Notes under the pieces: model-generated | Told to the model about the DNA's origin: nothing | The model's database searches: none | Seen by the model: the letters and a program-made list of their open reading frames with translations, nothing else | Part shown: positions 26,691 to 34,815 of the stretch, in pieces | Numbering within the stretch: position 1 is the first letter of the stretch | How the letters are laid out: each line of letters begins with the position of its first letter | Source of the DNA: Paenibacillus bovis | Lineage (GTDB): Bacteria; Bacillota; Bacilli; Paenibacillales; Paenibacillaceae | NCBI RefSeq assembly: GCF_001421015.2 | Contig: NZ_CP013023.1 | Span: 3,961,501 to 4,025,500 of the forward strand | Direction: 5' to 3' | Length of the DNA stretch: 64,000 nucleotides | Program-made: the position numbers and the translations under genes

Positions 26691-29075
26691 TTATACAAGC
26701 GGACGAATACTAAATGCCAGACCGCAATGCAGCTCCTGCATCGGCAGATTCAGCATCCATTCCTTTCTCACCTTTAGCGAAGTACGATACAACAGAACAG
26801 GATGCCCCTCGTGATCATGATGCGCGATAGTTTCTACCTCGACGTTATATTGCTCCCGCGGAATCTGCATTCTGATCTCTGCCCGGCTGCCTGTCCAGAT
26901 CAATTCCTCAGTATAAACAACGGGTGCAGTATGACTCATAAAGCGCTCGATAACCTGATTGATAGCTGTCCGATGTATAGTTTGGTCAGCCATACTTATC
27001 TGCTCCGACCGATTTTGGTAATTTCGGTCATTGTATTCCAATTCTCCGCCTCCCAATATCTTATGCCCGGAGGGCGCTGAGAATGGCTGGACAAACTGGA
27101 AATCATCCTGCAGCTGTAAATTAATTTCCTGTCGATCCTCATTTATTTTCCAATGGAAATTCCGTCTCATTTTCTTCAGACCTGCTTCTGCCGGATAAGC
27201 AGCTGTAAGATCCAGTCCCAACTTCATCTCAGCCTCATCCATCTGGAGAACTTCTACTATCGCTGCAGCTGCGCGGCCTGAATACTGCTCATAGCCATTA
27301 ATCTGCGGAATAGAATGTCCGGCAGAAGATATATTCAGAATCTGTTCCCGACCCGGGGCAAAATAAGACTGGGTATACAGCCCTGCTCCAGGATCACAAA
27401 AAATATTTTCGCCGCCTGCATGTATAATAAAGCTGCCCAGATCATTATGATTATGCGGCTCGTCATTATGTCCACCCTTGGCAGACAAAGCTGCAATGAA
27501 TTTGGTATTAGGCAGAGAAGACTGGACGCCATACTCAACATTTTTATCAGATGTCGATCGGGGTACATAAGCAGTTGTATTCGTTACCGCTACCTCATCT
27601 TCCGCATTGACTGCTTCGCAGCTCGCCAGGTTGTATGCTATCTGAACATTCAATTCTGCACGGCTAACCACCCAGCACAAATCCGGCCAGTAATGATTGA
27701 ATAACGCTCTATGTGTATGTTTCTGCTCTGGTTCTGGCTCTGTCTTTTCCCCGGTTGGCTGTTGATCTGCAGTCTCGGTCTGAGTCGCGGATTGAACTTT
27801 ATACGCTACAGTAGCAGACTCTGCACTCCTATCTGCAACCGCAGCTCCGGATATTCCAAAACAGTGTGGCTCCGCCCATAATATATTCCGCAATAAATGT
27901 GCCCAGCGCCGACAGGGATCTTCCCGGAGAGCAGGCATAACAAACGGCAGGGAATAGAACCGGCCGGTTATTTCCGTCAGTCGTGATAACAGCCCCGGTG
28001 GCAGAATCTCCTCTTCTCCGCTATCCGAGAAATTCACAAATCTTCCGTTTGACAGATGCATGTATTCAGGAAAAGCAGCTATAGCCTTTATTTTGCGATA
28101 ATCGCTTTTGTGACGATCCAGTTTATGATGATCTATTTCCAGTTTATTAGAGAAGTCTGCTGCTGACAGCATATCCATAAAATACGTATAGTAGCCAAAC
28201 CCGTATACCCAGTAGCCCAGTCCTTCGGCACAGCCTCCATCTTCCCCGTATCCATTCAGAAATTGGGCTGCCGCCTTGGTCATCCGCTCTATGATTATGG
28301 TCTGCTGTACTGTATCTTCCAGCAGTAGTAAGGCCGCTATGCCGCAGCCTGCTCCACAGACAGCCGACCAGTTATGCTCGGCTGTCTCCCAGCCAAAGGT
28401 ACGGGATAAATCGCCCGCAGGCAGCAGTACCCGGCGCTGTACTTCATCACGCATACGCCGGATAATACGATCATCCACTATGCCATCCAGCAGTACAATC
28501 AGCTCAGCCAGCATACCGGCTGTCTCTGCAGCGAACAGATCGATTTCCTCCCATACCGGATAAAGACTGTCTGCAGGCAAATGCGCATTCAGACACCATG
28601 TATATTCTCCACACAGATCCCAGAGTGCTTCTTCCAGTGTATGTATATAGACAGCAGCAGATAGAGTTTCCTCTATACTCTGTTTATTTGCAAACGAATC
28701 AAACGCCTCTTTAGGCTGCCGGGTATGATTATTGGACAAGCTGTCTTCACCTGGCTCCAACAGATGTATCGCTTGCTCGTTCTGTTCACCATAGGAAGCG
28801 AGCAGTACCATCATCGCCAGTGCACCAATCCGGCCCCTCCTGTCAAAATAAATACGCTCATATCGCTCACGTCCACCTGTATCACCAAACTCTCGAAAAG
28901 CTTCAAATGTCAAAACAGGAAAAGGTTCTGATACGGCCAGTCCTGCATATTCCCGGATATCCTGCCACCACTTTTCATACTCTGGCTTCCCGGCGGTATA
29001 GTGTAGACGTTTTCTCACATTTTTTATATGCCACCACTGCTGCTTCTGCATGGTACCCTTCGAATTATAATCCAT
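26691..29075 (-). CDS. heparinase II/III family protein
   Basis: 794 residues. An alpha/alpha-toroid N-terminal half (about 70-330) is followed by the heparinase II/III-like beta domain with GGHNDEPHNHNDLGSFIIHA, the family's catalytic and metal-binding core. Members are polysaccharide lyases acting on uronic-acid polymers. There is no signal peptide, so an oligosaccharide substrate inside the cell is likely. Two low-complexity insertions stand out: one around 105-135 and a Glu/Thr/Gln-rich one around 420-455. No sugar transporter or hydrolase is adjacent, which is unusual for this family. Confidence 0.82.
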   Translation of the reverse strand: MDYNSKGTMQKQQWWHIKNVRKRLHYTAGKPEYEKWWQDIREYAGLAVSEPFPVLTFEAFREFGDTGGRERYERIYFDRRGRIGALAMMVLLASYGEQNEQAIHLLEPGEDSLSNNHTRQPKEAFDSFANKQSIEETLSAAVYIHTLEEALWDLCGEYTWCLNAHLPADSLYPVWEEIDLFAAETAGMLAELIVLLDGIVDDRIIRRMRDEVQRRVLLPAGDLSRTFGWETAEHNWSAVCGAGCGIAALLLLEDTVQQTIIIERMTKAAAQFLNGYGEDGGCAEGLGYWVYGFGYYTYFMDMLSAADFSNKLEIDHHKLDRHKSDYRKIKAIAAFPEYMHLSNGRFVNFSDSGEEEILPPGLLSRLTEITGRFYSLPFVMPALREDPCRRWAHLLRNILWAEPHCFGISGAAVADRSAESATVAYKVQSATQTETADQQPTGEKTEPEPEQKHTHRALFNHYWPDLCWVVSRAELNVQIAYNLASCEAVNAEDEVAVTNTTAYVPRSTSDKNVEYGVQSSLPNTKFIAALSAKGGHNDEPHNHNDLGSFIIHAGGENIFCDPGAGLYTQSYFAPGREQILNISSAGHSIPQINGYEQYSGRAAAAIVEVLQMDEAEMKLGLDLTAAYPAEAGLKKMRRNFHWKINEDRQEINLQLQDDFQFVQPFSAPSGHKILGGGELEYNDRNYQNRSEQISMADQTIHRTAINQVIERFMSHTAPVVYTEELIWTGSRAEIRMQIPREQYNVEVETIAHHDHEGHPVLLYRTSLKVRKEWMLNLPMQELHCGLAFSIRPLV

Positions 29076-29164
29076 TAGTTCCCACCCTTTCCCTGCTGAC
29101 CTGTAAATAACCCTATCGCAATTAAGATAAAGCTTTCATATCAGGATGTACAGAGCCGGTGATC

Positions 29165-29198
29165 AAAAAAAGAACAGGCTTTTTACACCTGTCCTTTC
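29165..29198 (-). terminator. terminator after vanZ-like gene
   Basis: AAAGGACAGG / CCTGTTCTTT (one G-U pair) followed by TTTTGATC on the minus strand, 50 bases past the VanZ-like stop. Confidence 0.75.
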
Positions 29199-29248
29199 TT
29201 TACGCTATTTTGTTATAATTCGGCAGTGGTCAATCACGACAGACTGTC

Positions 29249-29788
29249 TCAGCCAAAATGAAGACCTGTTTTGCGAGACCTGCGGCGACGAATCAGCATA
29301 TAGATGACGACCATCAATACAATTCCAATAGCATCAATCAGTGTATCCGAGAAATGACCAGTACGGCCGGCTATCCATGTTTGATGCCATTCATCTGTCA
29401 TTGCGTACGCATAGGCTACCAGCCCTGCCCATAACAAAGGTGCATAACGAGCATCGGTCAGCAATGAAAATACACGAATCAACAAAAAAGTCAGCAGTGC
29501 AAACTCACTCACATGACCTGCTTTGCGAATAAAAAATTCCCAGAAATCATAAGGATGTTGACCGCTGACTGTGTATCCTCCATATGTAAATTCAATCGAT
29601 GGCGTAAATGCAGCAAGCGACGGTTCCGCGATCCAGTCCGACAGTAGCGGTTTGATATCCTGCTGCTGATACGGTTGATTGGATACGTTAAAAATCAGCC
29701 CCATCCATAACAGGGTAAGTACAATCCAGATCGTCAAACGAACTACCGGCAGCGAACGAGAGCGGTATGACGGCATTGATGAACGCAT
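29249..29788 (-). CDS. VanZ-like family membrane protein
   Basis: 179 residues with four predicted helices (about 17-36, 88-106, 113-130, 147-165). RKAGHVSEFALLTFLL and TDEWHQTWIAGRTGHFSDTL are the VanZ-like signature. VanZ itself gives low-level teicoplanin resistance; most homologues have no known role. No glycopeptide-resistance genes are nearby. AAAGGAGG precedes the ATG. Confidence 0.8.
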   Translation of the reverse strand: MRSSMPSYRSRSLPVVRLTIWIVLTLLWMGLIFNVSNQPYQQQDIKPLLSDWIAEPSLAAFTPSIEFTYGGYTVSGQHPYDFWEFFIRKAGHVSEFALLTFLLIRVFSLLTDARYAPLLWAGLVAYAYAMTDEWHQTWIAGRTGHFSDTLIDAIGIVLMVVIYMLIRRRRSRKTGLHFG

Positions 29789-30154
29789 ATCGCATCCTCC
29801 TTTCGGTAACTTGAGTCCGAACCTCTATCCGGACACATGTCCCGTATTATAACATACCGCAAGCGGTAGTTCATGTATGACCCGCTAAATCCTGCTCTGT
29901 GTATAGATTGAGTCTCATTTTACGCTAATTTATGACTTGCTGCTTCCATACTCATACTCATGCTCATTGCTATTATTTCTCTTGATTATTTAATCTAAAC
30001 AACTGCAGAAAATGGATATAACTACCTCCTGTTTGTGCATAACAGGATCTTTGACTATGCCTATTTTCTCAAACTGTCCACCATACACAAACAGCCTGCT
30101 TCCGGCTGCCTCTTCGTATGTACGAAGAATAAGGCGGTTCACAGGCTGTGTATG
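29789..30154. other. intergenic region, 366 bases
   Basis: AT-rich and without a supported gene. Its right end carries a compound hairpin (30087-30149: ACAGCCTG/CAGGCTGT outer stem, CTTCGTA/TACGAAG inner stem) that probably terminates the zinc-ribbon gene. Confidence 0.45.
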
Positions 30155-30640
30155 TTATTCGATTGGGCCACGCTCAACAAAGTATTTGTTGGTCATATAA
30201 AAAGCTTCTCCACGAGAAGTCTCGACCTTGCCTTTTTTCGGATCCAGGAAAACAATTTCCTTGCACTTGGTGCAATACCATTTGGTACGCATAAATGGTG
30301 AATCCGTTGTATAAGCGGTTCCGCATTTGCAGTCCACTTTAATCAGAATCTCATTTTGTTTATACGCGGAGCTTAGATGGTCCACAGCCTCTTCCGGCTG
30401 ATTCGGTACCAGCACACGCTGATAATCGGAAAATTGATTCTGCACTTTGAAATCAGCGACCAGTTCCGGATTCAAACCGAAAAATTCCTTGCCGATACTG
30501 GTGACGAAACGGGTATTGGTTCTGTAACTTTCAAGCCATTCTTCAATTTGCTGGTTGGATAAAGGCACAGTGCCCTTGATACCACTGTTCAGGGTGTAGG
30601 TCATGATGTGTAGAGCGTCACTCTGTTTGCTTGAGTACAT
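30155..30640 (-). CDS. uncharacterised protein with C-terminal zinc ribbon
   Basis: 161 residues. The N-terminal part is helical and unrecognised. The C-terminal third has a CKCGTA...WYCTKCKEIVF pattern that fits a zinc ribbon, with a short basic stretch LDPKKGKVETSRG after it. The strong AGAGGAGG site 7 bases before the ATG supports expression. No signal peptide. Function unknown; nucleic-acid or protein binding through the ribbon is a guess. Confidence 0.6.
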   Translation of the reverse strand: MYSSKQSDALHIMTYTLNSGIKGTVPLSNQQIEEWLESYRTNTRFVTSIGKEFFGLNPELVADFKVQNQFSDYQRVLVPNQPEEAVDHLSSAYKQNEILIKVDCKCGTAYTTDSPFMRTKWYCTKCKEIVFLDPKKGKVETSRGEAFYMTNKYFVERGPIE

Positions 30641-31008
30641 TAGAAACCTCCTCTTTCTTCAACAGCTAATGTACTACAAAATATCGTTTTAATCAAAGCG
30701 TGAATTTAACTAAAATTCCATGTTATGCAATTCGCAATCAGCTTTGATTTCACTACGAATATCCGGCTTCCGGTCACCCTATCCAGTTTTGTAAAGGTTC
30801 TGGAAATTTATCAATGACAGGCCCGCGTAATCATCAGCGTTTTGATTAGTATAAGTACAATTTATAATAAAGATGGTATACATGTCCGATGCTTTAGATT
30901 ACATGTGTACCTTTGCTATATCTTCGTTTTTTTCTAATAATGCATGTACCGACAAGTCATAGGCAGGAAGATTATGTAATCATAATAGCCAGACTCACAT
31001 TATCCGAT
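30641..31008. other. intergenic region with a long inverted repeat
   Basis: 368 bases without a gene. GGTATACATGT (30875-30885) and ACATGTGTACC (30901-30911) form an 11-bp stem with one mismatch. TTGATT (30842) and TATAAT (30863) lie just upstream, 15 bases apart. A T7 run follows at about 30930. This could be a small transcript but the spacing is poor. Confidence 0.3.
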
Positions 31009-31473
31009 TTATTCTGATTCCCGGGTACAATTCTCATAATCCGCATACTCACCCAGTTCGACGATCCAGTCGATCCGGTTGCGAGCAATCCATAACTGTA
31101 CCGCTTCATGAAAATGAACAGCATAATCGGCAGCTGTCACACGGTTCACCCGGCAAAAATGTTCTACCAATTGGTATTTCTCGATCCAGCCGTTCATCTC
31201 CGCAAAACCGATATGCTTTATCATATGACATTGAAAGCATAGTGATTGCAAACCGATCAGCCGCTGGATGCCATTCTCTTTATCAAAATCCCATACTTCA
31301 TGACAATGAAGCTTGTCGATCTCCAGTCCCTTAGTGCGTCTACAGATCTGACAGGTATATTGATCCTGCTGCTGGATCTGCCTGGATAGCTGGCGCCAGC
31401 GATAGGAACTCATCTGCTGACGCAGATTTATCGTCATCGTTGATTCGGGAATCAACTCAATTTCTAATTTCAT
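31009..31473 (-). CDS. HNH-type endonuclease domain protein
   Basis: 154 residues. The central YTCQICRRTKGLEIDKLHCH continues into EVWDF and CFQCHMIKH: two CxxC pairs framing an HxH, as in HNH nucleases with a zinc-stabilised fold. Flanking parts are helical. GAGGA stands 8 bases before ATG 31473; the ORF's earlier ATGs lack a site. Transcribed alone, divergent from the candidate RNA gene. No phage or restriction genes adjoin it, so its target is unknown. Confidence 0.65.
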   Translation of the reverse strand: MKLEIELIPESTMTINLRQQMSSYRWRQLSRQIQQQDQYTCQICRRTKGLEIDKLHCHEVWDFDKENGIQRLIGLQSLCFQCHMIKHIGFAEMNGWIEKYQLVEHFCRVNRVTAADYAVHFHEAVQLWIARNRIDWIVELGEYADYENCTRESE

Positions 31474-31855
31474 AATGTATTCCTCTATCATACGCATGTA
31501 TGCTAGGCCATTCATGCAAAATCTATCTTACCAGAGTAATGGTAATTATCAAGTTAATGCGTTTAAACTTTTGGCTATGAGACATTTGTAATTGCCAGTA
31601 AATACACTTTATAATGAAGACACGAAGTTGTCATCTGCTTTATTTCTACAAAGTCGCAGATTCCGTATAATTTGACTGTGTTTATTAGGCATTATACAGG
31701 AATTCGGCAAAATTTCACCTATTAATTCAGCGGTTTAATAAATAATTGTGAATTTCGCAATATTCCTATGTCAGTCTCTCTTCAGCATAGTTTATTTTTA
31801 TCTTTTTTTGCAAAAAGTACTAGAAGTTTATGTAAACCTATGCTACAATAAGTTC
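31474..31855. other. intergenic region, AT-rich, upstream of candidate RNA gene
   Basis: 382 bases with no supported ORF. Its right end carries the extended -10 promoter (TGCTACAAT, 31841-31849) of the candidate RNA. The HNH gene promoter must also lie here but is not distinct. Confidence 0.45.
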
Positions 31856-32017
31856 ATACAGAAAGGAGGTGCGTCAACATCAATAGTCACATGTTGAACG
31901 CGTCCTTTACCCAAACCGAGGTTCTGGTTTAATTATCAGAATTCCGGCGGCGCGGGATGCGGTCAAAGTTAAATAGCGCCATCTGGGTTAAAAAGGCCAC
32001 CTGCGGGTGGCCTTTTT
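31856..32017 (+). ncRNA. candidate structured non-coding RNA, about 160 nt, family unknown
   Basis: The extended -10 TGCTACAAT (31841-31849) predicts a start near 31856, and a textbook terminator AAAAAGGCCACC/GGTGGCCTTTTT (31990-32017) ends it. Between them: a long stem (AAAGGA 31862 with TCCTTT 31903; GCGTCAACAT 31871 with ATGTTGAACGC 31891), an AACC/GGTT hairpin, a GGCGC/GCGCC stem (31949/31976), and a closing helix TTTACCCA/TGGGTTAAA (31906/31984). The stretch is clearly more GC-rich than its surroundings. No ORF with a usable start fits; the AGGAGG at 31865 is held inside the stem. No Rfam family was recognised from memory. Confidence 0.55.
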
Positions 32018-32167
32018 ACTTTATCTTTGGTGTTTCTTTTCAATTGGTTCGGTTATTTTCCGTAGTTGCTGTTTGAGTATTTATGATTGTTTCACCTATT
32101 TTCCTGGTTGAATGGCTTTCGATTATCTCTTGTTCTTTTTCACTCTTGCTCTGGATCTTGGCTGGGT

Positions 32168-32207
32168 TTCCCTTCCCTTCCCTTCCCTTCCCTTCCCTTC
32201 CCTTCCC
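32168..32207. repeat. pentanucleotide microsatellite (TTCCC) x8
   Basis: Eight perfect copies, 40 bases. On the minus strand it is GGGAA x8, i.e. G-runs at 5-base intervals that could form a G-quadruplex. It sits 150 bases after the candidate RNA and 320 before the AraC-type gene. Confidence 0.95.
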
Positions 32208-32394
32208 TTTAAAAAGTTTAACTTCCTTTTATGTCGAATCGTTTCTATTTTTTGGTGATATATTTCTAGAAAACAGCCATATCGTTTACATACTTCTTTA
32301 TTCACTCTATATAAAAGGTAGTAATTGCTGGCAGCCCATACCTACCATGTAAAAATACCTACACCTTTACTCATGAAGTAATTGCCAATTTCGA

Positions 32395-32408
32395 AGATAA
32401 CGCTTACA
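32395..32408. promoter_or_regulatory. possible catabolite-responsive element
   Basis: AGATAACGCTTACA matches the CcpA consensus TGWAARCGYTWWCW at 12 of 14 positions. It lies 27 bases before the -35 of the araC-type gene. A chance match is possible. Confidence 0.3.
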
Positions 32409-32434
32409 ATTTAAATGGGATTCAACCCTTGCTA

Positions 32435-32463
32435 TTGATAGTCAAGTTTTACTTCTCTATACA
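32435..32463 (+). promoter_or_regulatory. promoter of the AraC-family gene
   Basis: TTGATA (32435-32440) and TATACA (32458-32463) with a 17-base spacer, ending 26 bases before the chosen ATG. Confidence 0.5.
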
Positions 32464-32489
32464 TGTGATCTATGCAGGAGGACGATTTG

Positions 32490-33356
32490 ATGATGAGCGA
32501 ACAGGAAAAAGCTTCATATATAGAGGCAGACGATTCTACCCGTCTGATTCTTACTCCGTCTTCAACTGCACAAGCGACCTACTTTTTTGTACAGGAGATT
32601 GGTCGCTTCAAAGCCACTTTTCCCTACTTCACGGAGCGGGATCATCTGCACTCTTATTTAATTCTGCATACACTTTCCGGACGCGGCAGATTGCATTATC
32701 AGGGTCAGCAATATATGCTTAGCCAGGGCGATCTGTTTTTTATTGATTGTATGGATTATCAGCGCTATGAGGCTATTCAGGAGGAAGATTGGGAGTTTCT
32801 CTGGGTCCATGTACAGGGTGCCACACTAGATGGATATTACGAACAGTTTCATCAAAGGCAGTTCCCTGTCTGTCATTCGGCTGAATCCTCACGAATTCCC
32901 GAGTTAATCCGCCAGCTGTTACAGATTCAGATTCCCCGAAATAATAAAACCGAACTGATAAGTTCGCAGCTTATTGTCCAGCTGCTTACCGAGGTTGTAC
33001 TGGCTTCTATTCATACCGGCGAGAAGAGCAACACTATTCCTGCTTCCATTCTGGACTTGCAGCAATTTCTGGAGAAGCATTACACCGATCCAATCACACT
33101 CGATGATCTCGCCCAAAAATATAACACCAACAAGTTTCAACTCAGTAGAGATTTCAAGCAGTATATAGGACTGCCACCGATTGAGTACTTGATCAATATT
33201 CGAATCAATGCAGCCAAAGGTATGCTGCGTTACTCGGATAAAAGTATTCAGCAGATAGCTAGCGCAGTCGGTATTTATAATGTTTCGCATTTTATTAATT
33301 TATTCAAAGCAAGAGTGGACTGTACCCCTCTCGCTTATCGGAAAGAATGGACCTGA
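32490..33356 (+). CDS. AraC-family transcriptional regulator
   Basis: 288 residues. An N-terminal cupin sugar-sensor domain (about 30-160; HTLSGRGRLHYQGQQYMLSQ is the ligand barrel) and a C-terminal double HTH (TLDDLAQKYNTNKFQLSRDF and SIQQIASAVGIYNVSHFINL). AGGAGG lies 8 bases before ATG 32490; the ORF's ATG at 32472 overlaps that site. No sugar-utilisation gene is adjacent, making it an orphan. It is bracketed by two microsatellites and ended by a terminator about 330 bases downstream. Confidence 0.87.
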   Translation: MMSEQEKASYIEADDSTRLILTPSSTAQATYFFVQEIGRFKATFPYFTERDHLHSYLILHTLSGRGRLHYQGQQYMLSQGDLFFIDCMDYQRYEAIQEEDWEFLWVHVQGATLDGYYEQFHQRQFPVCHSAESSRIPELIRQLLQIQIPRNNKTELISSQLIVQLLTEVVLASIHTGEKSNTIPASILDLQQFLEKHYTDPITLDDLAQKYNTNKFQLSRDFKQYIGLPPIEYLINIRINAAKGMLRYSDKSIQQIASAVGIYNVSHFINLFKARVDCTPLAYRKEWT

Positions 33357-33388
33357 CTGCTTATTGTCCTTATACAAATAAAAATAAC

Positions 33389-33508
33389 GAAATGCTGAAA
33401 TGCTGAAATGCTGAAATGCTGAAATGCTGAAATGCTGAAATGCTGAAATGCTGAAATGCTGAAATGCTGAAATGCTGAAATGCTGAAATGCTGAAATGCT
33501 GAAATGCT
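33389..33508. repeat. octanucleotide microsatellite (GAAATGCT) x15
   Basis: Fifteen perfect tandem copies, 120 bases, starting 33 bases after the AraC-type stop codon. Being a multiple of 8 and not 3, copy-number change would shift any frame crossing it. An antisense ORF with SISAFQHF repeats crosses it but has no ribosome binding site. Confidence 0.97.
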
Positions 33509-33688
33509 GGGCAAAGTATACTATGGAAATTGATAATGATGTAGTGAATTTTCAGAGCCAAAATATTTTCATTTTAATATTATCTTACTTTGTTTCTTTC
33601 TTTAGTTGTATGTGATGTACATTAATCTCTACTATACGTATCCTACTAGACATAGCATCAGCGAAATGCATCATCTCTTAATAAAATG

Positions 33689-33724
33689 AAAAGGGCTGTC
33701 CATAGATAATGGATAGCCCTTTTT
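33689..33724 (+). terminator. terminator downstream of the AraC-family gene
   Basis: AAAAGGGCT-G-TCCAT / ATGGA-T-AGCCCTTTTT with a short loop. The microsatellite therefore lies within the araC mRNA 3' untranslated region. Confidence 0.85.
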
Positions 33725-33819
33725 GCAGTCCTGTTGTCTGTATATAACAGAGTATGTACAGGAAAAATGGTAGCCCAAGTTACGGTTGGTAGAATCGAGT
33801 TACGCTTGATATCCTATCT

Positions 33820-33927
33820 ATAATTTAGATCATACCAATAATTCAAATCATATTAATGATTCAGAACATACCCATAATTTAGATTTTAAAGATAATTTAG
33901 ATTTTAAAGATAATTGATATCATACAG
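33820..33927. repeat. degenerate 18-bp tandem repeat, six units
   Basis: Six head-to-tail units starting ATAATT or ATGATT, aligned at exactly 18 bases: 33820, 33838, 33856, 33874, 33892, 33910. Units four and five are identical; the others differ at several positions. The preceding 18 bases (33802-33819) keep TTGATATC and may be a decayed copy. No frame is open through it, so it is not coding. Confidence 0.85.
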
Positions 33928-33947
33928 ATAAGATATCCCTCACCGGT

Positions 33948-34052
33948 TTACTGGAAAAACACCAGATCACTAATTTTCCATGTACCAAAAAATACACCTA
34001 CCGCTACTACATATGTAGCAATAACAAATACCCAGGCATTCATCTTTTCCAT
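33948..34052 (-). CDS. small single-helix membrane peptide, 34 residues
   Basis: Translation MEKMNAWVFVIATYVVAVGV then FFGTWKISDLVFFQ and TAA. One long hydrophobic helix (about 6-24) flanked by charged residues. GGGAGGAG lies 5-6 bases before the ATG, as strong as any in the window. Too short for normal ORF calls. It starts 21 bases to the right of the 18-bp tandem array, into which its transcript would run. No homologue is recognised. Confidence 0.6.
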   Translation of the reverse strand: MEKMNAWVFVIATYVVAVGVFFGTWKISDLVFFQ

Positions 34053-34310
34053 ATTGTCTCCTCCCTTCATCGTTGTATTCATAGGTTTGTATATTCCAGA
34101 GAAATACAATAGTTATATCCGCTATTCACACAAACCACTTTGGTCCATGGTCTATACGATATTTACTTTCTCTGCTTCTCTTTTAGGCGACGGATGACTT
34201 TGACAGCTGCTCATCCTGCGCTACTGTTAAATTGTAATGAATTGTAGCTCATTTTTCAATCTATCTGTACAGGATAGGAATATCTAAGCAACTAGGAATT
34301 GAATAAAACG

Positions 34311-34814
34311 TTAATCTAGCAGCAGCTTGCTCAATAACAACTCATCCCGGATCTGAATTCCGTTATCTGACAGTAGTGGAATAGACGGTTTGCGCAATCT
34401 GGCACAACGGACAGCATCCGGATACAAGGCTGTCAGCCTGTACCCTCTTTTCTGGTAAAAGCGGAGCGCTTCAAGATTATCGTTGGTAGTAACCAGCCTT
34501 ACTTCTTGGCATCCTTTTAGAGCAGCAGTCTGTTCTACTTGAGCCAACAGCTGACTGCCTGTGCCACGACCTTCGTAAAGGCTATCCAGCGAAATGATCT
34601 CGCATAAATCATCTTGTGATTTAATTATAAAAGTAATGATTCCACCAATATGATTCTCCTCTGTCAAAGCTGCATATCCGTCGAGTTCCAGACAATCATA
34701 CACTCCGCTGGATATGACCATTTCTGTACCACCCCAGTGCTGCGAGAAAAATTCAGCTCTGTCTATTCGTAGAATAGTATGAATAGGTACGATAGATAAT
34801 ACAGTAGGAGACAT
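34311..34814 (-). CDS. GNAT family N-acetyltransferase
   Basis: 167 residues. LYEGRGTGSQLLAQVEQTAA is the acetyl-CoA pyrophosphate loop (motif A), and NDNLEALRFYQKRGYRLTAL is motif B. Substrate unknown. The ATG is one base after the stop of the pentapeptide-repeat gene, with GGAAAG inside that gene's end, so the two are translationally coupled. Confidence 0.85.
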   Translation of the reverse strand: MSPTVLSIVPIHTILRIDRAEFFSQHWGGTEMVISSGVYDCLELDGYAALTEENHIGGIITFIIKSQDDLCEIISLDSLYEGRGTGSQLLAQVEQTAALKGCQEVRLVTTNDNLEALRFYQKRGYRLTALYPDAVRCARLRKPSIPLLSDNGIQIRDELLLSKLLLD

Positions 34815-34815
34815 C

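Larger units (their letters stand above)
32018..32489. other. intergenic region upstream of araC-family gene
   Basis: 472 bases holding the TTCCC microsatellite (32168-32207), a possible cre site (32395-32408) and the araC promoter (32435-32463). No supported ORF. Confidence 0.5.

Noticed and set aside
31891..31932. 13-codon ORF inside the candidate RNA (MLNASFTQTEVLV)
   Set aside because: The only Shine-Dalgarno-like sequence is 21 bases upstream and base-paired; kept only as an alternative idea for a leader peptide.
32083..32352. Plus-strand ORF across the TTCCC array
   Set aside because: No binding site and hydrophobic low-complexity translation created by the microsatellite.
33370..33561. 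Minus-strand ORF with SISAFQHF repeats across the GAAATGCT array
   Set aside because: Starts at a TTG with no ribosome binding site; the repeat protein is a by-product of the octamer.
33389..33927. CRISPR array
   Set aside because: Repeats are contiguous without spacers, units are 8 and 18 bases, and no cas gene is present.
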